NCBI GenBank assembly: GCA_902490335.1
Contig: CABUDL010000004.1
Location: forward strand, 1-64,000
DNA from: an uncultured Clostridium sp.
GTDB taxonomy: Bacteria; Bacillota; Clostridia; Oscillospirales; Ruminococcaceae
Reading direction: 5' to 3'
DNA length: 64,000 nucleotides
The translations under genes and the position numbers were made by a program. Positions 1 through 7,455 of the stretch are shown here, one piece after another. The stretch's first letter is position 1, and each line of letters opens with the position of its first letter. The notes below the pieces were generated by a model. It had not been told where the DNA came from. It did no database searches and worked only from the letters and a program-made list of their open reading frames with translations.

Positions 1-992
1 TCGATCTTCTTGGTGTTCATGATCAGGTCGGTATCCGGGTTGCCGAAGCCTTCCTGAGAGATGATAACGCCGTCGCAGCCCAGGTATTTAGCCAGTTTAG
101 CGGACCAGTTGGAGGAACGCTCTTTGTCTGCGAGGTAAACGTTCTCGTTGGTGATGATCATACCAACAAAGTTCAGGGTCTTACCATGCTGCTCGAACAG
201 GTCGGTAACAACAGGGTTGTTCATGTGAACGTAGGTTGGGTTCTTATCACAAGAGGATACGCAGTTACCGGAAACGATTGCACCGTCCATAACCTCGGTT
301 GGGGTGATGATGGTGGTCAGAGTTTTCTTTGCGTCTACGCCGTATACATAGGTATCATGCAGCAGACCCTGGGACTGAAGCATCTGTACATATGCAACTC
401 TTGGCAGGTTTGGATATTTAGCAGCGGACTCAACGATGTTGTCGAACTCGTAAGTTTTAACTTCATCTGGAGTAACGTTTCTGCCCAGTTCGCCCAGGAA
501 GCAAGCGATCTTGAAGCCTGCGATTCTCAGAGCGTACTCATGCTCGTGCTGTTTGAGGCCTTCTACCGGCTCCATCTTTACAACAACGTTCATGGTCTTG
601 GAGAATGGGGTGTAGTCTGCACCAGGACCGCTCATATCGATGATACCTTCCTGGAAGCCTACGATCTTACCGGTGGTAACAACAGCAGCACCTTTGAGAA
701 CGTGGGTTCTGCCTTCGCCAACGGTGTCAACTTTAGCAATCCATCCTGGGAAAATGCCGCCTTTGCCTTCTACTTTTACGCGAGGCTCGATGACGTCTTT
801 AACAGGTGTGATTCTTACGCTTTCACCTGGACGAGCGAGGAAAACTTCGCAGGATGCGATATTTTCATCTTCCAGAGCGATTTTGCAGATTTCTTCTTTG
901 TTAACGTACAAAACGCCGTTTTCTACTTTTGAACCTTCGTTTGAAAACTGAACATCGTGAATGAGAATATTACCGAGTTCCAACTTTTTCAA
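1..992 (-). CDS. grdE: Glycine reductase component B, alpha/beta proprotein GrdE (3' end outside window)
   Basis: This is the selenium-free proprotein subunit of the substrate-specific component B of glycine reductase, which reduces glycine to acetyl phosphate and ammonia in Stickland fermentation. About 330 of roughly 430 residues are present. The start is TTG at 992 with AAGGAGG at 1001-1007, eight bases upstream. Visible family blocks are ARPGESVRITPVKDVIEPRV (about 53-72), GGIFPG (78-83), the GIIDMSGPGADYTPFSKT region (116-133) and MDGAIVSGNCVSSCDKNPTY (235-254). Cys244 in that last block corresponds to the cysteine at which the precursor is cleaved to leave a pyruvoyl group on the beta subunit. 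GrdG (sarcosine) and GrdI (betaine) are relatives; the match in memory is best to GrdE. grdX lies directly upstream, so the two are probably one transcript. Confidence 0.93.
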   Translation of the reverse strand, partial: MKKLELGNILIHDVQFSNEGSKVENGVLYVNKEEICKIALEDENIASCEVFLARPGESVRITPVKDVIEPRVKVEGKGGIFPGWIAKVDTVGEGRTHVLKGAAVVTTGKIVGFQEGIIDMSGPGADYTPFSKTMNVVVKMEPVEGLKQHEHEYALRIAGFKIACFLGELGRNVTPDEVKTYEFDNIVESAAKYPNLPRVAYVQMLQSQGLLHDTYVYGVDAKKTLTTIITPTEVMDGAIVSGNCVSSCDKNPTYVHMNNPVVTDLFEQHGKTLNFVGMIITNENVYLADKERSSNWSAKLAKYLGCDGVIISQEGFGNPDTDLIMNTKKI

Positions 993-1069
993 AGCGAACA
1001 CCTCCTTGTTAATATAAAACCCTTTATCTTTCTTAAATCAAGCCTCTTGGGAGGCTCAATGTAAGCGCA

Positions 1070-1450
1070 TTAAAAAATATCAGGGATGCTCATCAGTGCA
1101 GAGCGGATCAATGTGGAATCGATCAGCTGAAAATCTTCCCTGACACTCTGCGGCATTTCCGGGAACTTGACCGAAAACTTGTCCGCAGTAATGATACTGT
1201 TTTCGATGATGGATGCGTCCTGCAGATCCATCGTGCCGGTCTTCTTTGCGACCAAAATGGATTTATATGGGGTTTCGTTTGGCTTGACACTTCCCGAAAG
1301 CGGATGGGTCAGCAGCTTATGACCTTCATAGATCATATCCCGAACCTTGCACAAAATCTCTCGATAGGTGATGTCTGCATAATCGACATCGAATTCCTGT
1401 CCCAGTTCGTCACGAACTTTCGGATTGTTTGTTACGATCACAAATTTCAT
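1070..1450 (-). CDS. grdX: GrdX family protein
   Basis: A 126-residue protein of the GrdX family, which sits at the head of glycine, sarcosine and betaine reductase clusters; its biochemical role is not known. It starts with MKFVIVTNNPKVRDEL and has no membrane segment or signal peptide. I place the start at ATG 1450 rather than at the further upstream codon at 1498 because family members begin at this MKF block. The only Shine-Dalgarno-like run is GGGAGA some ten bases upstream, and that run lies inside the 3' arm of the putative second glycine aptamer, which suggests translational control. grdE follows 77 bases downstream on the same strand. Confidence 0.85.
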   Translation of the reverse strand: MKFVIVTNNPKVRDELGQEFDVDYADITYREILCKVRDMIYEGHKLLTHPLSGSVKPNETPYKSILVAKKTGTMDLQDASIIENSIITADKFSVKFPEMPQSVREDFQLIDSTLIRSALMSIPDIF

Positions 1451-1453
1451 TTT

Positions 1454-1688
1454 CTCTGTCTCCCGCAATCTGTTTTTCAGCGTATAAAAAAAGAGCAAAA
1501 AACAACCGACGTGCCTTTCGCTCTGTTTGCCCGTAGTCTGGCGGGTGCTTCCAGAGATTTGTCTGGCATCGGTGCTTGGGCCTGAGATTTTTACAGACCA
1601 GGGATGGCGTTCCCTGCTGCTTATTCCCTACGGCACCCCGATCGGCTGCGGCACTTTTGTTTACAACCCTTGGGGATTCTCCCGATGC
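1454..1688 (-). promoter_or_regulatory. Probable tandem glycine riboswitch of the grdX leader
   Basis: Read on the minus strand, aptamer 1 spans 1688 to 1566. Its closing stem is a perfect 7-bp pair (1682-1688 with 1566-1572). It is followed by GAGA, a CCCC/GGGG stem (1672-1675 with 1636-1639), a TGCCGTAGGGAAT block (1623-1635) resembling the conserved GCCGAAGGGGCAA, and TCTCAGGCCCAAG (about 1576-1587) resembling CTCTCAGGCAAAAG. A CTCTGG linker element (1551-1556) then opens a second, more divergent aptamer that would close with CAGAG at 1454-1458, four bases before the grdX ATG. Placement before a glycine-consuming enzyme fits the ligand. Aptamer 1 is convincing, aptamer 2 is tentative. Confidence 0.6.
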
Positions 1689-1795
1689 TTTCAACCAAAT
1701 ATTAATGTCGTGAAAAGGGTTTTAGCGGTTTGCTATATTGATTATATCTATTACGTTTGATTTCCTTAATAGATATTTCCGATTTCACTGGCTTT

Positions 1796-1824
1796 ATTAT
1801 ATCTGATTTTTCGATAAATTGCAA
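1796..1824 (-). promoter_or_regulatory. Sigma-A type promoter of the grd operon
   Basis: On the minus strand a TTGCAA -35 (1819-1824) and a perfect TATAAT -10 (1796-1801) are separated by 17 bases. Transcription from about 1789 would give a leader of some 340 nucleotides before grdX, long enough to hold the glycine riboswitch. The stretch between this promoter and the end of the aminotransferase gene at 1977 is AT-rich and holds no gene that I can see. Confidence 0.7.
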
Positions 1825-1976
1825 GGGGGTAAGCGATAAATTCAATGTAAGTTTTTATGCCGCTTTTTTGTTCAGTTTGTATATTATTTAACGAGCCAAT
1901 AAACACTATATCACAAAATTTTTATCCCTATTTGTTCAAAAAAACGTGTGTGTCATAAAAATAACAAGGCACTTCT

Positions 1977-3134
1977 CTATTTTTGGAGAATTTCCCGAAT
2001 CGCCTTGACTGCCCAGTCCACATCCTCCATGCGATTTGCCCATCCAAAGGCAAAACGAACGGTGCCCTGCGGGTAAGTATTCAGCGTTTTATGGGCATTT
2101 GGAGCGCAGTGCATCCCGCAGCGGGTGCTGATTCCGTACTCGCTGTCCAACAGGAAGGAAATTTCTGCGTTATCTCTGCCCTGGAAGTCCAGAGAAACCA
2201 CCGGTCCGCGCTTTTCCATGTCGCGGGTGCCGACCAGACGGATACAGTCCTCATGCAGGTCATCGATTTTTTCAATAAATGCCTTGCACAGGCTCATCTC
2301 ATGCTGATGGATATTTTCGATGCCGGTTCTCTCCAGGAAGGAAAGGGAAGCGTGCAGTCCGTAGATGCCCGGGATATTCTGGGTGCCGGATTCAAATTTG
2401 TCCGGCAAAAAGTCCGGCTGCACCTCGGAATCGGAAACGCTGCCGGTGCCGCCTGTGACCAGCGGGACCATCTGCTGCGCAACCTCGTCGCTGACCAAAA
2501 ATCCGCCGATTCCCTGTGGACCCAGCAGGCTTTTGTGTCCGGTGAAGGTGAGCACATCAATGTTCATCTTTTCCATGTCGATTGGGAAGGCGCCTGCCGT
2601 CTGTGCCGCATCCAGAATAAAGGTCAAACCGTGCTTTTTGCACAGCTGTCCCACCTGCTCGACCGGCATCAGGGTACCGCAGACGTTGGAGGCGTGCAGC
2701 ATCAGCACCGCCTTGGTGTTTGGACGGATCATTCCCTCCATCTGGTCGATGAGCAGCTCACCCTGCTGGTTGCAGGGTACGCGGTCAAACTCTACGCCCT
2801 GCTCCAGCATCTGGGTCAGCGGGCGCATCATGGCATTGTGCTCCATGGCGGAAACCAGCACGTGGTCTCCTGCGCGCAGGTATCCTTTTATAATATAGTT
2901 GAGGGAGTAGGTGACGCTCGGAGTAAAGATCACATTTTTGATCTTGTCAAAATGAAACATTTTGCACAGCATCTCTCTGGTCTCGATGATAACATCCTCC
3001 GCCGCATAGGCTGCTTCATAGCCGCCGCGGTTGACATTGGTACCGATGTTTTCGATAAAATCAAACACGGCCTGTCCTACGCCCGGCGCCTTTGGATACG
3101 ATGTGCTTCCGTTGTCCAGATATACCCTTTTCAT
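1977..3134 (-). CDS. Class V aminotransferase, cysteine desulfurase/selenocysteine lyase-like
   Basis: A 385-residue PLP enzyme of the NifS/SufS fold that removes sulfur or selenium from cysteine or selenocysteine. The N-terminal [13 protein letters not shown] block, the catalytic lysine in [13 protein letters not shown] (about 195-207), and the C-terminal [10 protein letters not shown] block with two candidate nucleophile cysteines are visible. Start is ATG 3134, with AAGGAG seven bases upstream. It faces the yedE-tusA-DUF3343 genes across a 254-base divergent region, a combination known from comparative genomics as a selenium-use module. I infer that it supplies selenium for the selenoproteins of glycine reductase rather than general Fe-S assembly, but substrate preference cannot be read from sequence. 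Confidence 0.88.
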   Translation of the reverse strand: MKRVYLDNGSTSYPKAPGVGQAVFDFIENIGTNVNRGGYEAAYAAEDVIIETREMLCKMFHFDKIKNVIFTPSVTYSLNYIIKGYLRAGDHVLVSAMEHNAMMRPLTQMLEQGVEFDRVPCNQQGELLIDQMEGMIRPNTKAVLMLHASNVCGTLMPVEQVGQLCKKHGLTFILDAAQTAGAFPIDMEKMNIDVLTFTGHKSLLGPQGIGGFLVSDEVAQQMVPLVTGGTGSVSDSEVQPDFLPDKFESGTQNIPGIYGLHASLSFLERTGIENIHQHEMSLCKAFIEKIDDLHEDCIRLVGTRDMEKRGPVVSLDFQGRDNAEISFLLDSEYGISTRCGMHCAPNAHKTLNTYPQGTVRFAFGWANRMEDVDWAVKAIREILQK

Positions 3135-3388
3135 GATCCTTCTCCTTCTTCTGATTTGCTCGGCTCCAACTGCCCAAACCGTCACTTTGGCTCAAAAGGG
3201 CAGTTTCCCTCGTTTACATTATAGCACCTTTTCCTGTTTGTTCCACCATTATTTATAAATTCAATTCGTTTTTACAAAATGATAGATAAAAACTATTTTT
3301 CTTTTCCCTTCATCTGTTATAAACTGTTTACGAAAGCATAATAATCTTCGACAGGTTTTCCTGTCCGAGCAGAAAGAGAGATGTGTTT

Positions 3389-4474
3389 ATGAAGGACAAA
3401 AAAGCTTACACCGGCATCGTCGTCACAGGCGCTGTAATCGGTCTGATTGCAGTTGTTCTGGTCATGCTGGGCAACCCGAAAAACATGGGATTCTGTATCG
3501 CCTGCTTCTTGCGTGACATCGCCGGTGCCACCAAGCTGCACTCTGCACCGGTTGTGCAGTATTTCAGACCCGAAATCATCGGTCTGATTGGCGGCGCACT
3601 CATCATGGCAATGGTCAGCAAAGAGTTTTCTCCAAAAGGCGGTTCCGCTCCGGTCACCCGCTTCTTCCTGGGCGCTTTCGTTATGATCGGCGCTCTGGTA
3701 TTCCTGGGCTGTCCTCTGCGTATGGTACTGCGTATCGGCGGCGGCGACCTGAACGCAATCGTTGGTCTTGCCGGTTTTGCCGTTGGTATCCTGGTCGGTA
3801 TCTTCTTCCTCAACAAAGGGTTCTCCCTCAAGCGTACTTATAAGCTCACCACCTCCGAAGGCGTTGCTCTGCCGGTCGGTATGGGTCTGCTGTTCGTGCT
3901 GTTCCTGCTGGTTCCTTCCCTGTTTGTCTTCAGCGAAAAAGGACCCGGCTCGATGCACGCTCCGATCATCGCAGCTCTGATTGCCGGTCTGGTTGTTGGC
4001 GCACTCTGCCAGAGATCCCGTATGTGCATGGTAGCCGGTATCCGTGACCTTGTTCTGTTTAAAGACTGGAAATTGCTGCTGGGATTTGTTACAATTATTG
4101 TAGCAGCTCTGATTGGCAACCTGGTCACCGGCAACTTCCACCTTGGATTCACCGGTCAGCCGGTTGCACACGCTATGCACCTTTGGAACTTTATGGGTAT
4201 GCTGGTCGTCGGCTTCGGCTCTGTCCTGCTGGGCGGCTGCCCTCTGCGTCAGCTCATCCTCACCGGTGAGGGCAACGCAGACTCCGCTATCACCGTTCTG
4301 GGTTACATCGTCGGCGCTGCTTTCGCACACAACTTCGGTCTTGCCGGAGCTGCTGCAAGTGCTGAAAGCGCAGGCGGTCCATCCATCGCAGGCAAGGTTG
4401 CTGTCCTCATCGGTCTGGCAGTCATGCTGGTGGTCGCTTCCCTGAACATTGCAAAAACTAAAAAGAACGCATAA
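3389..4474 (+). CDS. yedE: YedE family putative selenium transporter
   Basis: A 361-residue polytopic membrane protein of the YedE/YeeE (DUF395) family. About nine to ten hydrophobic segments are evident. Conserved small-residue/cysteine stretches include NMGFCIACFLRD (about 29-40), GCPLRM (107-112), CQRSRMCMVAGIRD (209-222) and GCPLRQ (282-287), which are the thiol positions thought to carry sulfur or selenium species through the membrane. ATG 3389 is preferred over GTG 3383 because AGAGAG (3375-3380) is then eight bases upstream. It is followed 31 bases later by the TusA-like gene, giving the YedE-YedF pairing that co-occurs with selenium metabolism. Transported substrate is inference. Confidence 0.88.
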   Translation: MKDKKAYTGIVVTGAVIGLIAVVLVMLGNPKNMGFCIACFLRDIAGATKLHSAPVVQYFRPEIIGLIGGALIMAMVSKEFSPKGGSAPVTRFFLGAFVMIGALVFLGCPLRMVLRIGGGDLNAIVGLAGFAVGILVGIFFLNKGFSLKRTYKLTTSEGVALPVGMGLLFVLFLLVPSLFVFSEKGPGSMHAPIIAALIAGLVVGALCQRSRMCMVAGIRDLVLFKDWKLLLGFVTIIVAALIGNLVTGNFHLGFTGQPVAHAMHLWNFMGMLVVGFGSVLLGGCPLRQLILTGEGNADSAITVLGYIVGAAFAHNFGLAGAAASAESAGGPSIAGKVAVLIGLAVMLVVASLNIAKTKKNA

Positions 4475-4505
4475 TCTTCCAATCCAAGCAAAGGAGCTGA
4501 ATGAT

Positions 4506-4727
4506 ATGGCAGACAAACAGATCGTAGACGCACGCGGGCTTTCCTGCCCACAGCCGGTACTGATGACCAAAAAAGCGCTGGAAGCTTCCCCTTCCGCAAA
4601 GTGCTTTGAAATCATCGTAGACAACGGCACCGCAAAAGAAAACGTCACCCGTTTTGCACAGAACGCAGGCTTCACCGTCAGCGCTGCTGAAGATGGAGAC
4701 GATTTCCGCCTGACCTTAAAAAAATAA
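4506..4727 (+). CDS. TusA/SirA-like sulfurtransferase (YedF N-domain type)
   Basis: A 73-residue TusA-fold protein that carries a persulfide or perselenide on a single cysteine. The family signature DARGLSCPQPV with the CPxP motif lies at residues 8-18, with the active cysteine near position 14. The start ATG 4506 has AAAGGAG about nine bases upstream. Selenium-associated YedF proteins usually also have a C-terminal DsrE-like domain of about 100 residues; it is absent here, so this is the carrier domain alone. Its place directly after yedE and before a DUF3343 gene argues for hand-over of imported selenium. Confidence 0.87.
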   Translation: MADKQIVDARGLSCPQPVLMTKKALEASPSAKCFEIIVDNGTAKENVTRFAQNAGFTVSAAEDGDDFRLTLKK

Positions 4728-4772
4728 CCGGTAAGGTGTAGTGCGTCGCAAAACAAGTCGCAAAAGAAAAGG

Positions 4773-5039
4773 ATGGTAACATTGACCTACATCGCAACCT
4801 TTTTCACCCACTTTGCTGCGGTGAATTTCTCCCGTCATCTCAAAGGCACCGAAAAAAAACCGATGCTGATGCCTGTCCCGCGCAAGCTCAGCTCCTCCTG
4901 CGGAACCTGTGTAAAATTCCTTCTGGAGGAGGACATCGAGCAGTTCGTTCAGTCGGGCATCTTTGATGAAGACGTCGATACCGTCTATCTGGTCGAAGAT
5001 GACAGCTACACCCCTGTTTACCAAAATCACATCCGATAA
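4773..5039 (+). CDS. DUF3343 putative Se/S carrier protein
   Basis: A small protein (88 residues from ATG 4773, or 85 from TTG 4782) of the DUF3343 family, found beside yedE/yedF and proposed as a selenium or sulfur carrier. Conserved features are the YIATFFTHFAAVNFSRHLK beginning, the PVPRKLSSSCGTCVKF block with a CGTC pair (about residues 43-46) and a C-terminal Asp/Glu-rich tail. TTG 4782 has the better-spaced ribosome binding site (AAAAGG at 4767-4772, nine bases), while ATG 4773 directly abuts it, so the true start may be the TTG. A strong terminator follows, ending the yedE operon. Confidence 0.8.
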   Translation: MVTLTYIATFFTHFAAVNFSRHLKGTEKKPMLMPVPRKLSSSCGTCVKFLLEEDIEQFVQSGIFDEDVDTVYLVEDDSYTPVYQNHIR

Positions 5040-5043
5040 GTAA

Positions 5044-5095
5044 AAAAAGAGCCGGTTTCCTTGCAGGACATCTGTCAGGAAATCGGCTCTTTTTT
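5044..5095 (+). terminator. Rho-independent terminator after the yedE operon
   Basis: AAAAAAGAGCCGGTTTCC pairs with GGAAATCGGCTCTTTTTT around a loop of about 14 bases. The flanking A-run and T-run mean it can work in both directions; the minus-strand small gene at 5094-5252 ends at its edge. Confidence 0.88.
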
Positions 5096-5252
5096 ATCTC
5101 TGGCTGACCTGCTCCTCACTGTGATAGAAGATAAAGTCATCGACATCTCCTTCGGTCATAAACCACTGACGGCAGCTTTCATATACCGGCTTGTGCTGCC
5201 CGGTCGGATGCTCCTGCTTCTGGTGCGGCTGGGGTAGGGTGTGCTGTTTCAA
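5094..5252 (-). CDS. Small hypothetical protein, 52 residues
   Basis: An unrecognised small reading frame on the minus strand. It starts at TTG 5252 behind a full AAAGGAGG site (5262-5269, nine bases upstream) and ends at 5094 within the foot of a bidirectional terminator, so both borders look like those of a real gene. The product is hydrophilic, rich in Gln, His and Pro at its N-terminus (LKQHTLPQPHQKQEHPTGQH) and acidic later (EGDVDDFIFYHSEEQ), with a single cysteine at residue 27. No membrane segment or known motif is visible. It lies convergently after the selenium module; a link to it is unproven. Confidence 0.5.
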   Translation of the reverse strand: MKQHTLPQPHQKQEHPTGQHKPVYESCRQWFMTEGDVDDFIFYHSEEQVSQR

Positions 5253-5450
5253 TCTCAAAATCCTCCTTTCATAATGTCTATAAAAAAGTTCACCCTATAT
5301 CCTATGCAGCTTATCGGCAAATATGTGCTCCGTTTTAAAAATATTTTTCTTTGAATAAAGGCTGTCGGCTTTGCATCGTTTTCTTGTCAGGCATAAAAAA
5401 TTATGATAAACTCAAGAAAAAAACTACCCCCACCCAAAAGGAGGAATCCT

Positions 5451-5786
5451 ATGAAAAAGAAAATCGGAATCGTCCTGACCGTTTTGCTGCTGGCAGCCGC
5501 TTGTGCCCTGTCCGGCTGGCTGTTCATCGGCGAACCCGTCGACGGCAAGCAGCTGGCGTATCAGGTTACAGAACATCCGTCCTATCTGGATTTACAGGTG
5601 ACTTCCGTCGAATCAGCCGTCGCGCTTCGAGGATGGCAGCTCAAACAGGAAGGAAACGACCTGTTCATTCGCGCAAGAAAAGTGCCTGTATCCCCCTTCT
5701 TTTCCCACGGCGATTACCTGACCTCCATTGATACCGACGGCATCGACCGTGTGTACCTGGGCGGTCAGCTGATTTGGAGCCGATAA
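5451..5786 (+). CDS. Hypothetical membrane-anchored or secreted protein
   Basis: A 111-residue protein I do not recognise. Residues 1-24 (MKKKIGIVLTVLLLAAACAL) form a signal peptide or single membrane anchor; no lipobox cysteine is well placed, although Cys18 is inside the hydrophobic stretch. The remainder is a small soluble domain, probably extracytoplasmic. Start ATG 5451 has AAGGAGG about eight bases upstream. Neighbours give no functional hint: a strong terminator lies before it and an acetyltransferase gene follows 128 bases later. Confidence 0.7.
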   Translation: MKKKIGIVLTVLLLAAACALSGWLFIGEPVDGKQLAYQVTEHPSYLDLQVTSVESAVALRGWQLKQEGNDLFIRARKVPVSPFFSHGDYLTSIDTDGIDRVYLGGQLIWSR

Positions 5787-5914
5787 GAGAGTACCGAATA
5801 CGCTCTCCTCTGCTCAAATAATCCGGTCACAGCTCTTACCGCCAAAACAGCGTCCATGCCGCTTTACCTTTAGACCAAGCACACATATCAAAATCTGAAA
5901 TGAGGGAAAATGAA

Positions 5915-6421
5915 ATGAGCAAATCTTTTCTCTGCAAAATCGCTTCTCTGGCAGAAATGAACAGCAAATGGGAATATGAAATTGCCCAAAGCGGAAAAGA
6001 CAGGGAAAACTGGCTAATCTGGAAGGAAGAGAATCTGGAAAAATACAAGCAGGGTCACATCCTCCCCTACTATGGGATTCTGGACGGGCAAATCATCTGC
6101 GAAGCGACCGCCATTATCCATCCCCAAGCCGCACAAAACAGCGACGGTCTGGTGGACAGCCACACCGTTTACCTATCTGCATTCCGCACAATCGACCGCT
6201 TTCAGGGGAAAGGGTATTTCTCCAAACTGCTCCATTTTATGCTCGACGACCTGCGGCGCAGAGGCTTTACCAAAGCCACCCTTGGCGTAGAGCCCACCGA
6301 AGAGAAAAACAAAGCAATCTACACCCACTACGGCTTCACCGAATATATCAAATCCGGTAAAGAGTACTACCCGGATGCAACGGTGATTGATGTGGACTAT
6401 TACGGAAAATCGCTGGAATAG
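5915..6421 (+). CDS. GNAT family N-acetyltransferase
   Basis: A 168-residue acetyl-CoA-dependent transferase of the GNAT superfamily. The acetyl-CoA loop resembles the R/Q-x-x-G-x-G/A pattern at FQGKGYFSKLLHFML (about 100-114), followed by RRRGFTKATLGVEPTEEKNKAIYTHYGF, which corresponds to the beta5-alpha4-beta6 segment with the final Tyr-Gly-Phe. Start ATG 5915 is chosen because TGAGGGA lies about eight bases upstream; an in-frame ATG at 5900 lacks a site. Substrate cannot be predicted. Confidence 0.82.
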   Translation: MSKSFLCKIASLAEMNSKWEYEIAQSGKDRENWLIWKEENLEKYKQGHILPYYGILDGQIICEATAIIHPQAAQNSDGLVDSHTVYLSAFRTIDRFQGKGYFSKLLHFMLDDLRRRGFTKATLGVEPTEEKNKAIYTHYGFTEYIKSGKEYYPDATVIDVDYYGKSLE

Positions 6422-6458
6422 CCCGGGCTGACCTTTTCCCTCCCCGCTGCTGCCATGC

Positions 6459-6496
6459 AAAATGGGCAGGAACCTGATTGGTTCCTGCCCATTTTT
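6459..6496 (+). terminator. Bidirectional terminator between acetyltransferase and walJ-type gene
   Basis: AAAATGGGCAGGAACC pairs with GGTTCCTGCCCATTTT with a four-base loop and T-runs on both sides, serving the convergent genes ending at 6421 and 6510. Confidence 0.88.
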
Positions 6497-6509
6497 ATGT
6501 TTACCTAAT

Positions 6510-7298
6510 TTATAAAATAATCGGGGTGCTTGGCTGGCTGCGCTGCGCCACCTGCAAGGTGAAATCCTGCGGCGACAGACCCGATTGCAGCAGCGCCTGT
6601 TCGGATGCCTGATGTGCCAGCAATCCCATATTGTTGTTCTGACTCAAATGTCCCAGCACAAACTGTTTGGTCCCGCTGGCTGCCAGCTGCGGCAGCACCG
6701 CCGAACAGTCGTTGTTGGACAGATGCCCGTTGTTCGACTGGATTCTTCTTTTTAAATAATAGGGGTAATCGGAGGCTAAAATCATACCGTCGTCATAGTT
6801 GGACTCGAGCATCACCGTCCCACAGCCGCGCAGACCTTCCTCCACCGCTGCCGTATAGCAGCCAAGGTCGGTGGCAAAGCCCAATTCCTCTCCATCCGGC
6901 AGCAGGATGCGGTATCCCAAACTGCCCACGCTGTCGTGGCAGGTCACAAAGGGTCTGATCTGCATATCTCCGACAGTAAAGCCCTCCGGGTCCGCTTCAT
7001 GCAGACTGACCGAAGCAGGCAGCTCGACATTCTCCTGCAAATATTCCAGCACCGGCGCCGAAGCGTACAGAGGAAGAGGATATTTTTTTAAAAACACCCG
7101 CAGCCCTTTGATATGGTCGCTGTGCTCGTGGGTAATCAGGATGCCTTTGAGTTTGCTGAAGTCTGCTCCCAGTGTATTCAAAGCGGTCACCGCCGCCTTG
7201 CAGCTGACGCCCAAATCAATCAGCAGCGAGCTTTCTCCTGCATCCACATAGGCACTGTTGCCGCTGCTCCCGCTGTACAGCGGACAGAATATTGCCAT
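6510..7298 (-). CDS. MBL-fold metallo-hydrolase, WalJ/YycJ family
   Basis: A 262-residue metallo-beta-lactamase-fold hydrolase. The metal motif THEHSDH (about 56-62) is intact, and further metal ligands are likely in TCHDS, ATDLG and the C-terminal LGHLSQNN (about 218-225). Length and the opening CPLYSGSSGNSAYV match YycJ/WalJ proteins, which act near DNA (proposed exonuclease) and are linked in some Firmicutes to the WalRK cell-wall regulon; here no walRK genes adjoin it. Start ATG 7298 has AGGGGAA upstream. Confidence 0.85.
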   Translation of the reverse strand: MAIFCPLYSGSSGNSAYVDAGESSLLIDLGVSCKAAVTALNTLGADFSKLKGILITHEHSDHIKGLRVFLKKYPLPLYASAPVLEYLQENVELPASVSLHEADPEGFTVGDMQIRPFVTCHDSVGSLGYRILLPDGEELGFATDLGCYTAAVEEGLRGCGTVMLESNYDDGMILASDYPYYLKRRIQSNNGHLSNNDCSAVLPQLAASGTKQFVLGHLSQNNNMGLLAHQASEQALLQSGLSPQDFTLQVAQRSQPSTPIIL

Positions 7299-7393
7299 TC
7301 CAACTTCCCCTTTCTTCTGTTTCATCCTGCTTGTTTTCTCCTCAGCATTTTATCACAGCAAGGAGAAAAAAGCAACACCGCACCCTGCTGCAC

Positions 7394-7431
7394 AAAAGGC
7401 GGCGTCCGTTTTGATACGGATGCCGCCTTTA
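7394..7431 (-). terminator. Terminator of pepF
   Basis: Read on the minus strand, AAAGGCGGCATCCGTATC pairs with ACGGACGCCGCCTTTT and ends in a T-rich run, 25 bases after the pepF stop. Confidence 0.85.
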
Positions 7432-7455
7432 TTAACGCTTTTTTGAAATTCTTCT

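Noticed and set aside
1..992. In-frame TGA selenocysteine codon in the grd genes
   Set aside because: The visible GrdE and GrdX frames are open without TGA; Sec would be in GrdA and GrdB outside the window.
1500..1690. Cobalamin or TPP riboswitch upstream of grdX
   Set aside because: GGGGTGCC, CGTAGGGAA and CTGGAAGCACCCGCC look like pieces of TPP or cobalamin consensus, but they are in the wrong order and spacing, while the glycine aptamer pairing (P1, P2, CTCAGG) is consistent.
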